Part shown: positions 35,405 to 47,003 of the stretch, one piece after another
How positions within the stretch are numbered: position 1 is the stretch's first letter
How the letters are laid out: the number at the start of each line of letters is the position of its first letter
Assembly: GCA_029891385.1 (NCBI GenBank)
Contig: CM057234.1
Coordinates: forward strand, 20,322,350 to 20,386,349
Reading direction: 5' to 3'
DNA: 64,000 nt
Origin: Erythroxylum novogranatense
Lineage: Eukaryota > Streptophyta > Magnoliopsida > Malpighiales > Erythroxylaceae
Program-made: the position numbers and the translations under genes
Notes under the pieces: generated by a model
Told to the model about the DNA's origin: nothing
Seen by the model: only the letters and a program-made list of their open reading frames with translations
The model's database searches: none

Positions 35405-37100
35405 CTGAGAGGACGTCTTGAGGGATATGGCAAATGATCGAGAAGCGTCAAGGTATCGTAAAAGACTTCTCTTTTCATTTAGTAAGCGCCACGTGATACC
35501 ATTAATCAATATAGGTTGCACAGAGCTACTATTTTCTTCATTGGTTCAACACCGATTATAATAGCATTGCTCGATTGGTAATAACTTCTACCAATTTGAT
35601 TTCCAATTTATATTTCCTCAAGAACTTACGGTAGTTATATACCTTCGACTTGGTTCATCATCGACCAAATCTGATCGCTGCGATTGCTACGGTTGTGTTC
35701 CTTAGAAGTCTCTGAACCGCCATTCTTCTCCGCTGGTTCCTCCTTTATAATGCCAGTGTCTCATGAACCGTGCTTTCATCCATGGTTCTTCTTGTTGAGC
35801 ACTAGGAATTTCTTGAGCTCTGCATAATGCTTTCGCTTCAATTTCAACAAGACGATGTAGTCTCTTTTTGTAGACTAACGTCCTCGCGAGTTGAGATGCT
35901 CTTCTTTTGACTAACCTTCTTAGTCTTTTTTCTGCCTTGATTAGTTTTCTTGATTTCTTCACAGAGATTTTCCTTTAACAGATGTTGTTTTCTCTTCCTC
36001 TCGGTCTCTTTAGATCTTCTGGCCGTATCCTCTTCCAGAATAGAGACTAAGGATCTTGTGGCTTTGGCTGCGCAAGATTTAGAAGTTTCTTCTCGCCTTT
36101 GTTCTCTGGCAATCTTCTCTTCCTGTTGCCTCAGAGTCCTGATTCTTGGAGATCTCTTAGCTTTCTTCACAACTTCGCTTAAGAGACTTTCTCCTTGTCT
36201 CTTTGGCGCACTTTGCTTTGCCTTCTGAGATTGACTTTCTGCGACAAAAGGACTCGCCATTTTCATGAGAGGTCTCCCTAGCACTCTCCTTAATTGGCGA
36301 TGAGGCTATTTGATACTTACAAAGCGATTGAGAACTTGAGACAGGAGTCTTCTTCAATATACGCTCCCCCTCAGTTCTTGGTTTCTTTGAAGAACCAGCG
36401 TGATCTTTGTCTACTGTATTCAGACCCATTCGTTGAATAGTATGAGCATCAATCTTGCTCTTCTTTGGAGCAGTTAAGTCTTATACCTTTGTGCGCAGCG
36501 AATCATTGGATTCCATAAAGATCCTCGTCAAAATCATACCATAAGGATAACTGGAAGTTTCCTTTAACCCATAACCATATAGTGAAAGATTAAGAAGGGT
36601 AGATCTATAGGATTTGATTGAGAAGAAAGAGGACATTGTTCGTCTAAAGTAGTCACCAAATGCCTTGAACCAACTCTAGGAAGAATGCAATTGAACAGGT
36701 TTGCATGCAGAACCCTAGCCTTTGGAATCATATTTGATGTCTTCCTTTCTCTTGAATCATTTGTGCCATGTAAGCGCCTCTTGACATCTTCTTCTTTCAT
36801 TCAAGCGAGGACATCCATCCGCCTTGGTAGGCAGTTTTCCCCGATGGATGGGCAATCCGTTACTTTCCTTATCAAATCCTTTGTGACAATAACTGATATT
36901 CTATCCACAGAGGATACAATAGTGTCTTCTATCAGACGAGCGTTCTTCCAGAACTCATATACCTCATTTATATAGACAGGTTCTTGTATCTGAAAGAAGT
37001 TCTTCCAGCCATCTCTTATAATCTCAGGTTCTACATCCATGCCGTCACCCCTTAGTGATTCAAAGTTCACAAGTCTTCCATAAATCATTGCTACTTCCAT
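35405..37100 (-). pseudogene. Sirevirus ORF3 (envelope-like), N-terminal fragment
   Basis: It begins with an ATG at 37100, just after the pol 3' end. The first about 180 residues (two in-frame blocks separated by one stop at 36801-36803) resemble the conserved N-terminal domain of plant element ORF3/'putative plant transposon protein' (Transposase_32 type), with LFNCILPRVGSRH and LPFLIFHYM. A frame change near 36585 leads into SSYPYGMILTRIF. After that come Lys/Glu/Arg-rich stretches predicted to form coiled coil (36284-35702), again with frame changes. It is cut at 35404 by the chromovirus. The function in Sireviruses is unproven; an envelope role is only suggested by position. Confidence 0.7.
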
Positions 37101-37359
37101 TGTATAGAGCGAAAGATTATCTTCTGGAAAGCTTTTGAGTGAGAAGATTTTGAGAGAATTGGTAAAGTAGAAATGAACCGTCAGGAGATGATGAAGAGAC
37201 TACTATAATATCATCTTCAGTCTACTTATAGGGTTATGGACTGATGGGTTCTCGAATCATTAAGAACCTCGAGTTTATCAGATATTTCCCTCCAAAAATC
37301 TTCCTTGTGAGAAAAGTTACCAGCTGTAACTCACCGTATAACGCCATTAGTTTCTCACG

Positions 37360-38708
37360 TTATTTTAGCCTTTGCTCATTTAGCATCACCATATTGAGAT
37401 TACGTCTTATCTTACAGCGTTCTTCACTCGGTGGTTTAGTGAAGATGTCCACCCATTGAAGCTCTGTTTCAACGAACTTTAGAAGCACCACCTTTCTCTC
37501 GAGCGTAGTCTCTCGGAAATGATGTCGACTTTTATATGCTTTACTCGGAATCTTGAATTGGATTCTTTGTGATTTATTATAATTGTTGTTGTGCAATAAA
37601 TTGGAATCTCCTCCTCCTTAGCTGAATAGTCTTCAAGTGATACTTGATCCACGGCGTCGTGAGCGACAACTTCGGCGGACATGTATTACCTTCAGCGGTT
37701 GATAGAGCAATTGAGCTTTGTCTCTTGCTTGACGAGAGACTAGATTTCCTCCAAGAAAGTGACATCCTCCACTTGTGCTCTTTCTTTCGATTCTATCTCG
37801 ACATAGTCCGCATCACAAGATCCGATTAACTTGAAATCTTTACCTTTCTCAAACATTAAGCAAAGATCAGTAGTACCTGCGAGATATCTCAAAATTCTTT
37901 TAACAGCAGTAAAATGAGACTCTCTAGGATCGGCTTGAAATCTTGCACACAAGCATACACTTGAACAGAATATTAGGTCTACTTGCTGTAAGATACAATA
38001 AAGAACCGATCATCCCTCTATATAGGGTTTGATCCACCTTCTTACCAAGTTTATCTTTCGACAAAAGGTTTGAAGGATGCATCGGAGTTGCCATTGGCTT
38101 CACATTATTCATGTCAAACTTATTGAGAACTCTTTCACATACTTACATTGATGAATGAAGATCTTCTCTTTAGTGCAGCAACTTGCAACCCAAGAAAGAA
38201 CTTTAATTCACCCATCATACTCATTTCAAATTCTCTTTCATTAGTCTCTTAAACTTTAAACACAACTCTTTTGTAGTAGCACCAAAGATAATATCATCAA
38301 CGTAGATCGCACTAAGATAAAATCATTCGAAAACTCTTTTAAAGAGCGTCTTATCAACTTGACCTCTGCTGAAACCATTTTTATTAAGAAGGTACTCGGG
38401 CGATCATACCAAGCTTTAGGGGCTTGCTTTAGGCCGTATAAGGCTTTGTGAAGTCTATAGACATAATCTGGATTTTTAACATCTTCAAAGCCAGGAGGTT
38501 GTTTCACATAGACTTCTTCGTCTATAAAGCCATTCAGAAATGCACTCTTAACATCCATCTGAAACAACTTTATATCGTGACAGATTGCATATGCCAACAA
38601 AATCCTTATAGCTTCAAGTCTCGCTACTGGAGCATATGTTTTGTTGTAGTCTATTCCTTCTTGCTGATTGTAACCTTGTGCTACTAATCTGGCCTTGTTA
38701 CGACTCAC
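37360..38708 (-). pseudogene. Sirevirus reverse transcriptase and RNase H, broken
   Basis: On the minus strand, RT blocks run KARLVAQGYNQQEGIDY, ETYAPVARLEAIR-like, FQMDVKSAFLNG (first catalytic Asp), and PPGFEDV..YGLKQAPKAWYD. YVDD at about 38291-38304 sits in a shifted frame. RNase H follows: GSLLYLTASRP, RFQADPRESHFTAVKRILRY, DADY and SSKRQSSIALSTAEG. The C-terminal DIFTKP phrase and NMV end lie near 37370-37430. Order and motifs are standard copia. At least four frame changes make it non-functional. Confidence 0.9.
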
Positions 38709-38717
38709 TCTTCCTGA

Positions 38718-40400
38718 TTAGTCTAACTTATTCTTGAAAACCCATCTTGTTCCTATAATGGATTTCTTAGGAGGTTTTGGAACTAAGGACCAGATGTTAT
38801 TCCTTGTGAATTGGTTCAACTCTTCTTGCATGGCTAACACCCAAGCTTCGTCTTGAAGAGCTTCCTCAACCTTCTTTGGTTCTACTTCAGAGATAAAAGC
38901 TACATTAGCTTCTCGTCTGAATCTGGACCTTGTCCTAACTCCTTCTAAGGTCTCACCGATAATTAACTCTTCTGGATGAGAACTTTTATACTTCCAATCT
39001 CGTCTTAGTTCTATAGTTTCTGGAATATCTTCAATCTTATTCTCATGAATTTCTGACGAGGGAGTTTCTGAGGCATCATCTAAGTTCTTTGAAGGACCTT
39101 CAATCTCCATGTCATCTTCCTTATGGGTTTGAGAACTATCATCAAATTTGACATGGATCGTCTCTTCAACAGTCTTTGAAGTCAAGTTGTAAACTCGAAA
39201 TGCCTTAGACGATAATGAGTAACCAAGAAATATTCCTGGATAGGTCTTTGAATCGAATTTATCCAATGACTCTCAGTATTGAGAATGGAACATTTGCACC
39301 GAATGGATGAAAGTAGGATATGCTTGGTCTTCTTCCATTCCATAACTTCGTAAGGAGTTTTCTTGACATAGGTCGCAACAAGATCCTATTACGAATATAG
39401 CATCTTTGTATTCACGACTTTTGCCCGAAATACTTAGGAAGATTCATCTCATATAGCATAGTCCTTGCCATCTCTTGAATCGTCCTATTCTTTCTCTCAA
39501 CAACTCCATTCATTGTGGAGTTCTAGGGGCCGAGAAGTTGTGGGAAATTCCATTCTCCTCACGTAAAACTCTAAACTTCTCATTCTCAAATTCTCCGCCA
39601 TGATCACTCCCCGATACTAGCTATAGACATTCCTTTTCATTACGTAACTTTACGGATAGAGTTCTAAAGGACTTAAAGACTCATCTTTGTGTTATAAAAC
39701 AATATCCAACAAAATAAAGTAAAATCATCAACAATGACAAGTCCATATTTCTTTTCGCTAAGACTTAATGTCCTTGTAGGACCAAACAAATCCATATGTA
39801 ATAGTTCTAAAGGTCTTGAAGAAGTTACAAAATTTTAGAAGAGAGAGGTTTTAACCTGTTTTCCTTTCAAACAATTTTCACAGAAAAATTCTTTGTCAAA
39901 ACTTATTTTTGGTAAACCTCTTACCAAATCATGTTTTACCAATTTTGAAATATGTTTCAAAGAGACATGACCTAGCTTTTATGCCAGATTAGTCTTTCTT
40001 CTTGGAAGATAGAAAACTGAGATATTTTGACTTTGAAAATCTTCTAAGTTGATTTTGTAAAGGTTGTTTCTTCTCTTGGCAGAGAAAAGTATAGACCCAT
40101 CTTTGTTTCTGACTTCACAAAGATTTTGATTGAATGTAACTATAAAACCAGAATCACACAACTGACTCACACTAATCAAGTTATGCTTTAGACCATCAAC
40201 AAGCAGTACATTATTTATGCATGCAAAGGAATCTTTACCTATTTTCCCGATTCAATGATTTTGCCTCTTTGGTTGTCTCCGAAAGTTCTTGATCCTCCTT
40301 CTTATACTAAAGGTCTAGGAACATAGACCTTCTTCCCATCATGTGTCGCGAGCATCCTTGCCTAAATACCAATGGTGCTTGCCGTATCTTCAAGGAAGGA
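38718..40400 (-). pseudogene. Sirevirus pre-integrase and integrase, broken
   Basis: A long clean frame at 39266-38718 covers the copia integrase C-terminal/linker region (FDSKTYPGIFLGYS, the acidic linker, then ALQDEAWVLAMQEEL). Catalytic-core pieces lie at about 39480-39620: SDHGGEFEN with the second Asp, and a shifted frame supplying the VVERKNR-type Glu. Frame 40179-39979 (MISVSQLCDSGFIVTF) is the pre-integrase zinc/linker region that follows protease. The protease core is not recognisable between 40180 and 40900. Confidence 0.8.
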
Positions 40401-41993
40401 TATCTGCGGGAGAAACTATTTTATTTCTTGGTACCCAAATTTTCTTAAGTCCTTTATGGTTAGTAGTATGCACATGATATGATCTTTGATGCATATTACT
40501 CGGACGTTGATTAAAATATGTTATCCTATTTCTTCCTTTTGAGAGACAAATTTATTACGACCGAGTATTGTTTCGATAAACCCTAATCCAAATCTTATCA
40601 CTAGGATGTCTACATTTTCCTAGCATATCATTCATTTTCTTTGTACTCTCTGTGAAAGTAACTAGATCGGTGATAGATTCTTGATCCTCGGTTTGAGTTG
40701 ATTAATCTCATCGATCTGCTACAAGTTTCCTTTAACTTCTAACTCCTTTTTAAGCAAATATTTTCTCTCTATTTTCTCGGTATTTCTAATATTCTCTGAT
40801 ACTTTTCTTCAACGACTTGTCTTTTCGAGAATAGCATGAGAATCTTCTAATAGTTCGAATATGCATCATGCAAATTTTAGTAGTCGGATTTTACCTCCTC
40901 ATCACTATCTTCCTCGGCCATTAGGCAAATGTTTGCATGTTACGATGACTCGAGGCACATGTCGATTCAGATGAATCTAGGTCCTCCCATGTTGCCATCA
41001 TGCTTTTCTTGCCTTCTACTCTTCTTGGGTTTCTTCTTGAGAGTAGGGCATTCGGACTTGTAGTGTCAAGTGATTGCACTCGTAACAAATGATAGAAGAC
41101 TTTTCTAGCTTAGCTTCATCTTTTCCATTCTTTACGAATGTCCGTTACTTACGGGCTTCTTCTTCCACATCGTCTTATCTTTACGGAAATGAAAGATAAT
41201 TCGTCATCTTCATCACTCGATTCGAATCGATTGACTAGAGTTGTCATCCTTGATTCTTCAATTTTCAATGCTTTTGATGACTTCCTCTTTCTCGAGTCTT
41301 ATGATTCTTTTGTCCGACCTTCAAGTTATTGACTTCTCTCGCTTGGGCTTATCTTCGTTGAGTTCAACTTCATGAATCTTTAAGGATCCCAAGAACTCAT
41401 CTAGCTTTAATATGCTCAAGTCTTTGGCTTCAGACCGCCAGTAACTTTTGGTCTCCATCTCTTGGGAAGACTTCTTAGAATCTTGCGAACATGATCTTGA
41501 TTATTGTATGTCCTTCCAAGAGCTTTCAATCCATTGATAATTGTTTGAAATCTTCCAAACATTTGATCAATAGATTCTTCATCTTCCATCTGAAAGTTCA
41601 TATTGATGTACAAGAATACTTATCTTGGATTCCTTAACTTTACTTGTGCCTTCATGAGCAATGGACAATGTGTCCCACATTTCTTTTGCTGTGTCGTAAC
41701 CATGCATTTTGTGGTACTCGCTTCTACTTAGGGCACACGTTAAGAAAAATTTAGCCTTTGAATTGAGCTTGTATTCTTGCTTTACGATCGGTAGTCCATC
41801 GCTTCGTGGAATAGAACTACCTTCGTCATCTACGGTATATAGGGTCCGTTCTCTATTCGTCCCAAAGGTCTACATGTGTAGATTCGATGAATAACCGCAT
41901 CCTATCTTTCCAATAATGATAGTCTTCTCCATTGAATCTTTGGAGGTTTAGTGGTCGAGGCTCCTTCAATGATGTATACATGTGACTCGCCAT
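40401..41993 (-). pseudogene. Sirevirus gag, broken
   Basis: The likely start is the ATG at 41993, 44 bases inside the primer binding site, giving MASHMYTS and then FNGEDYHYWKDRMRLF, the expected copia gag N-terminus. The capsid core is seen at 41613-41416 (DEESIDQMFGRFQTIINGLK, KILRSLPKRW). A zinc knuckle near 41040-41095 keeps CYEC but has lost the later His/Cys spacing. The rest (40900-40401) shows only short fragments in several frames. Confidence 0.8.
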
Positions 41994-42036
41994 TATCTTT
42001 AATCCACACTTCGCCAAAGTGATTCTTGGAAACCAG

Positions 42037-42048
42037 GCTCTGATACCA
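42037..42048 (-). other. Primer binding site of the Sirevirus
   Basis: GCTCTGATACCA, exact complement of TGGTATCAGAGC, two bases from the LTR edge TGAAGTG at 42051. Confidence 0.95.
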
Positions 42049-42050
42049 AT

Positions 42051-43020
42051 TGAAGTGAATCACACGTTAATACAGCACTTAAAAACACAATAGAATGCAC
42101 GAGAAGGGGGGGTTGAATTGTCTATTCCCTTTTGAATATCTTTAGAATTACTTGTTAGAATTAAGATTCTTGATGTAATTCTTATTAATTACGATTGATC
42201 AAACTTTTCAATGCTAAGTATATGAATAGTAAATAAAGATCAACTTTGAAACTAAAAGTGAGATAGAGAGTGAGAGTAGTAGACACGCAGATTTATCTGG
42301 TTCACCCCAAGCGTGGGCTATGTCCAGTCCTCAGAGTTTCTTCTGAGATTTCACTATCTCTTCAAACATTACGGTGTTCTTTCACGAGCCTCTTTGGTCT
42401 CTACAACCAAGATTCTTTCACACTTAGCCTCTGCAGCTATCTCTGTATAACTTTTCCTTTCAAAAATATTTGAACACTCATTATGAAGGATAGCGTTAAC
42501 TAATTCGCACTTAATCGCTTTTTCGCTTTGTGTAATTTTTCTCAATCAAAGAAGCACTTGATTTTCGACTTTGACTTGTATTTATAGTCTTCGTCTCTAA
42601 GCGCTTCTTGATTCTTGAATCTTGAATCTTTAAAAGCAGTTAATCGGTTGAGTTACAGAATTAACTCGAGCCCGACTCTTGCGTCTGTTTTTTTACGCAT
42701 CGCATCTGCGTCGCATTTGCTTTTGTTTCTGCGTCTGTATCTACATTTGCGTCTGCGTCTTTTATTGTCTTGTGTCATCTGCGTCTATGTTGACTTTTTA
42801 CTTTGACAAACTTCGTCTGTGTTTTGATTTATGCGTATGCCTATATCGACTTTTTCAACTTAGTGTGTCATGTCAACTTCGCCTCACATGTACGTCATCT
42901 TCGATACATCTCCGAATTAAATGCATATCGTCTGTGACTATTTTGTTTTTCTTGTATTTGATCTCACTATGTTTGTTATACATCAAAATCATTTTTATGT
43001 AAAGTCATTTTGACTTAACA
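42051..43020 (-). repeat. 5' LTR of the Sirevirus
   Basis: 970 bp, TGAAGTGAATCACACG to TTGACTTAACA, paired with 18209-19161. The TATA motif on the sense strand is at 42578-42586. The hexamer-rich stretch (about 42670-42780, TGCGTC/TGCATC) differs in copy and sequence from the partner. Frames of 63 and 107 residues inside it are rejected. Confidence 0.93.
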
Positions 43021-43721
43021 GCCTTCGTGTAGTTCCAACGTCTGCGTGCTCCTTTTCGTGCGTTTTGAACAAAACGCATCCCTTGCTAATTGATGATGGG
43101 ACCCTTTAATGCTCCTGTCTTGTGCGTTAAAACTTTGTGTCTCAACTTGCGTGATTTGTGTTTTGTACGTTGTTGTTGTGCCCTTGGCAATTAAAAATGC
43201 AACAACTTAAAGCCTCCTCTAGCTGGCGTGGATGGACCTGTTGCTTTAATTTTTTTCAAGTCAATGCCGCATTTTCATTTGATTTGTTGTCCCTTGTGTG
43301 TCTACTCCCCACTGTTCATGACAAGACAATTAAACTTGCAACCCTCTTAAAACTTCATTCTCCACCTGCGTCCGTCTATAGCTAGCTTGTTGGATGATAA
43401 TTCAATTTGTTCTCAACTAACAGCTCCAAAAATTCTAAAACTTGGTGGAAACATTCTTCAATGAGTCAAGATTATGCCTGCCAAATCTTAGAATTTTCTA
43501 ATAAACCAATCCCGAGACACAAATTTCCAAAGATCCACAGGTCAAATCTGCCAGAAATTGAAAAGCAGTGTTAATTTCAACCTATTAAGGATTTGTTGTA
43601 TTTTATATGTCTAAAGCTCTAATAATTATAAAACATGATGAAAAAGGCCATAGACATCCATAAAACACATGCAAGATGCTAAATATAAGGTTCTAAAAAC
43701 AGATAAAAGATAATTATATCA
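43021..43721 (-). repeat. 3' LTR of Athila-1, inner segment
   Basis: It begins with the GCCTT duplication and continues the LTR interrupted at 18208, matching 53309-54010. It ends ATAATTATATCA at 43721 beside the polypurine tract. A short frame (43158-43385) has a counterpart at 53459-53674 simply because both are LTR copies. Confidence 0.9.
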
Positions 43722-43734
43722 AAATCCCCCACAC
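43722..43734 (-). other. Polypurine tract of Athila-1
   Basis: AAATCCCCCACAC on the plus strand is GTGTGGGGGATTT on the sense strand. It directly borders the 3' LTR and is the expected plus-strand primer site. Confidence 0.85.
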
Positions 43735-45620
43735 TTAACTCTTGCTCATCCTCGAGGAAGGTTAAAAACATAAATTTTGAAAGCCAAGAAAACCGAGAAT
43801 GCAGAAACTAAGTATGGATGCAAAAATCACAAAGAAATAAATATGCAAGTGCAAGCGACCTTTTCTTAAGTGCCAGTTTTTCTCACAACCTCCCAACAAC
43901 ATCAAAGATATACAAGGGTTATAAACAAGAAGGAACCCGTGACATTTAATCCATAAAAATAATGAACTCACTTTAAATGTAAGAGCCAAGCAAGATAGCA
44001 CAATAGACTTAGAGGAAATCTACACCATGTAAAAATAATAGGTCCTCTCATTGTCATACACTCCAACACTTAAGTGTTTATGGCTCAAATGTGTTTTAAC
44101 TCTCATAAATTCAAACAATGCAATGCTCTACCATAAGCTTGCTCTTCAATCTTGAATACACTACTAAGTATTACTTGCACAACATAAATCAAAAGGTCTT
44201 CAATAAGGATGTAACTTGGTTGGGTTAGGGGTAAGGTAAAGGAAAGGTAAGAAAAGGCTAAATATTAGAGCGAGTAGAGCATAACAGGTAATCAATAACA
44301 CATATGTGTGCATCCTGCATATTATCAAACAATTAAGCACATCTCTCTCTGTTTTTTTTTTTACTTTCATTCCCCAAAAATTTATCAATCAAGCACATGG
44401 GGAATCCTTTTCTTTCTTTTCTCTTCTTGGTCTCAAACTTTTTTCGTTTTTTTTTCGATTCCTTCCCCATTGACAACAAGTACAATACAAGTCATATACC
44501 ACTGATATTCCTATATGCACAATCTTCACAAATTTAACTCAACTAGCATGCTCTACTAACAATGACAAGGGTTAGAAAGATGAATCAATTAAGAAAAGGT
44601 TAAGTTAAACATGGTAAAGCAAAGAACAGATAATAAGCTCAAATGGGCTAACTAGTGGATATCATGCTTTGGGTTGACTTTTTGGTCAAGTGGTTAAAAT
44701 CCTAAGTGCCTTTATCATCTTCATGCATGCATGTAAAAGTATAGTCTCAACAAGATATAAAGCAAGTTCTAGAGATACAAAGCATTGAATGAACACACAT
44801 CAAAGAATTGCGTTGAAGGTTCAAACGCTCACATGGGACAATCATCTATTAAGTTAACACAGTGTAGTTTCAAAATCAATCCAAAAGCTATCAAGCTTAA
44901 AACTCACATAAAAACACATTCATCAAGTTCATAATTCAAATATCACATATTAACTCTCACCTATAATGCTCATATTCTTATCAATCATTGGGGGATCAAA
45001 AGACAAAACTAAACACTTAAGGTGCAAAAACATGCAAAAATGAAAAATCATTTTGTGTTTTTCAAAAGTTTTTTTTCAATTTTTATGGGTTTTATGGGTT
45101 TTTTTTTGAACTAAAACATGCAAGTACAAGTGAAAATCTTCAAGTTCAAACAAGAGCAAGGGTGTGACACTTTGAAGCACAAAAATCAAGAAAAATCTGA
45201 ATTCTGCATCCACTAATCCACTAAAACCTAACATTTTTCATGCAAAATTTAACCTAAATCCTTCCCCTACACTTTAGACCAAACATTGTCCTCAATGTTA
45301 GCAAATGAAAGACAAGAACAGTAAGAAGGTAAAGAGTGAGAGAAAGCTTCTCTAAGGTGATGCGCCAAGGTAATGGTGGAGCTGCGAGGTGATGCACCCA
45401 TATTATCCTGCAAAACAATAAAAACCTTGCGACCAAGTGACATCCAACAACAGCACAAAATATTGGAAGAAAATTCAAAAGGAAAATGTCGAGAAGCAGG
45501 AGCTTGACAGAATTATGAACAATTAAAAATTAAAAGATGAAAAATAAAATGGAATCAAACCTTGGGTTGCCTCCCAAGAAGCGCATTTGTTTAACGTCGT
45601 TAGCTCGACATGAGCCCCAT
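43735..45620 (-). other. Long 3' untranslated region of Athila-1
   Basis: 1.9 kb between the integrase stop and the polypurine tract. Near 45285-45300 it contains ACATTGAGGACAATG on the sense strand, a phrase common just after pol in Athila/Tat elements. The rest is AT-rich with long T runs (44350, 44450, 45070, 45100). No envelope-like ORF is visible. Confidence 0.7.
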
Positions 45621-46850
45621 TCAGTTATAGAAAGGTTCATTCAAAGAATTAACTTCAACGGATTGGGGCTGAAATCCTTCATAAAATGGCTTCAAACGAT
45701 GGCCATTCACCTTGAAGATTTTTCCTGTTTCCATGCTTTGGATATCCACAGCACCGTAGGGATAGATTTTGGTAACCACGAAAGGTCCAATCCACTTGGA
45801 TCGCAATTTCCCTGCAAAAAGTTTGAAAGTCGAATAAAATAAAAATACCTTCTGTCCGACTTTAAACTTCTTGTCGGCAAGCTGCTTGTCGTGAAAAGCT
45901 TTAGTTTTGGCCTTGTATGTAACAGCGTTGTCAAAAGCATGATTTCGTAGTTCTTCCAATTCTTGGATCTGCAACTTCCTTTGTTGCCCCGCATCATCAA
46001 AATTCATGTTGCACTGCTTCACAGCCCAAAACGCTCGATGCTCAACTTCCACTGGCAGATGACAGACCTTGCCATAAACAAGTCTATAAGGAGACATATT
46101 TAATGGCGTTTTGTAGGCAGTGCGGTAGGCCCAAAGAGCATCGTCTAATCGGCAGCTCCAATCTTTCCTGCTAAAATTCACAGTTTTCTCCAAAATACTC
46201 TTTACCTCTCGATTGGACAATTCAGCCAACCCATTAGTTTGAGGATGGTAGACCGTGGAGGTCCTGTGCACAACTCCATATTTCTTCAGCAATGCAGCAA
46301 ACACTCTGTTGCAGAAATGAGTCCCGCGATCACTAATGATTGCTTTCGGAGTGCCGAACTTGACAAAGATATTAGCCTTCACAAAATCGACAACAACCTT
46401 AGAATCATTAGTTCGAGTAGCTTTTGCTTCTACCCATTTCGAAACATAATCGATAGCTAACAAAATGTATTGGAAACCAAATGATGATGGAAAAGGGCCC
46501 ATGAAATCAATACCCCACACATCAAATATTTCACAAACAATAACCGGGGTCTGAGGCATTTCATTTCTTCGGCCTATGTTGCCATTCGTTTGGCACTTGT
46601 CACATGCTTTACAAAATGCATAAGAATCTCAAAAAATGTCAGGCCAGTAAAAACCAGATTCAAGCACTTTCCTAGCTGTCCTATTGGGACCGAAATGGCC
46701 ACCACAAGCAGATGCATGACAAAATTGCAATATGGAAGAAATTTCAGATTCAGGAACGCACCTTCGCACAATCTGATCAGAACACATTTTCTATAAATAT
46801 GGATCATCCCAAATATAATACCTGGCATCATTCTTCAATTTATGGCACTG
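45621..46850 (-). pseudogene. Athila-1 integrase (catalytic core intact, zinc domain broken)
   Basis: A 312-residue open frame (46559-45621) carries the integrase core: first Asp in [11 protein letters not shown], second in SDRGTHF, and the Glu in [10 protein letters not shown], with 35 residues between the second Asp and the Glu. It continues through [15 protein letters not shown] and the C-terminal domain ([23 protein letters not shown]) to a normal stop. Upstream, the H2C2 zinc domain (GHFGPNRTARK..FYWPDIF..CDKCQ) is legible at about 46570-46720 but contains a stop and frame change. This is the best preserved coding stretch of the window. Confidence 0.92.
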
Positions 46851-47003
46851 GGCAGATGTGATACCAGCTGGGTATCCATTTTGGGTGATAAAATTGACCA
46901 CATCTGCGTACCATTGGTTTCGACATGGCCATGTTGAAGTCACTGCGAATAACTGTTCATCGGGAAACTCCTCAGTAACGACCAGATCATCTCCATAAGT
47001 GTT

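Larger units (their letters stand above)
18209..43020 (-). mobile_element. Sirevirus-type Ty1/copia retrotransposon with ORF3, interrupted twice
   Basis: Minus-strand order is: 5' LTR (43020-42051), primer binding site, gag, protease, integrase, RT, RNase H, an additional ORF3 (envelope-like) region, duplicated polypurine tracts, 3' LTR (19161-18209). Its own sequence is about 9.4 kb. A solo LTR (19616-22662) and a gypsy chromovirus (23032-35404) lie inside ORF3. The extra 3' ORF plus repeated GGGGGAG tracts is the Sirevirus (SIRE1/Maximus) hallmark. All genes carry indels and stops. Confidence 0.9.

Noticed and set aside
35405..37100. Endogenous virus envelope gene
   Set aside because: The gene is the Sirevirus ORF3 in its usual place after pol. 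No signal peptide or clear membrane segment is visible, so an envelope function is not claimed.
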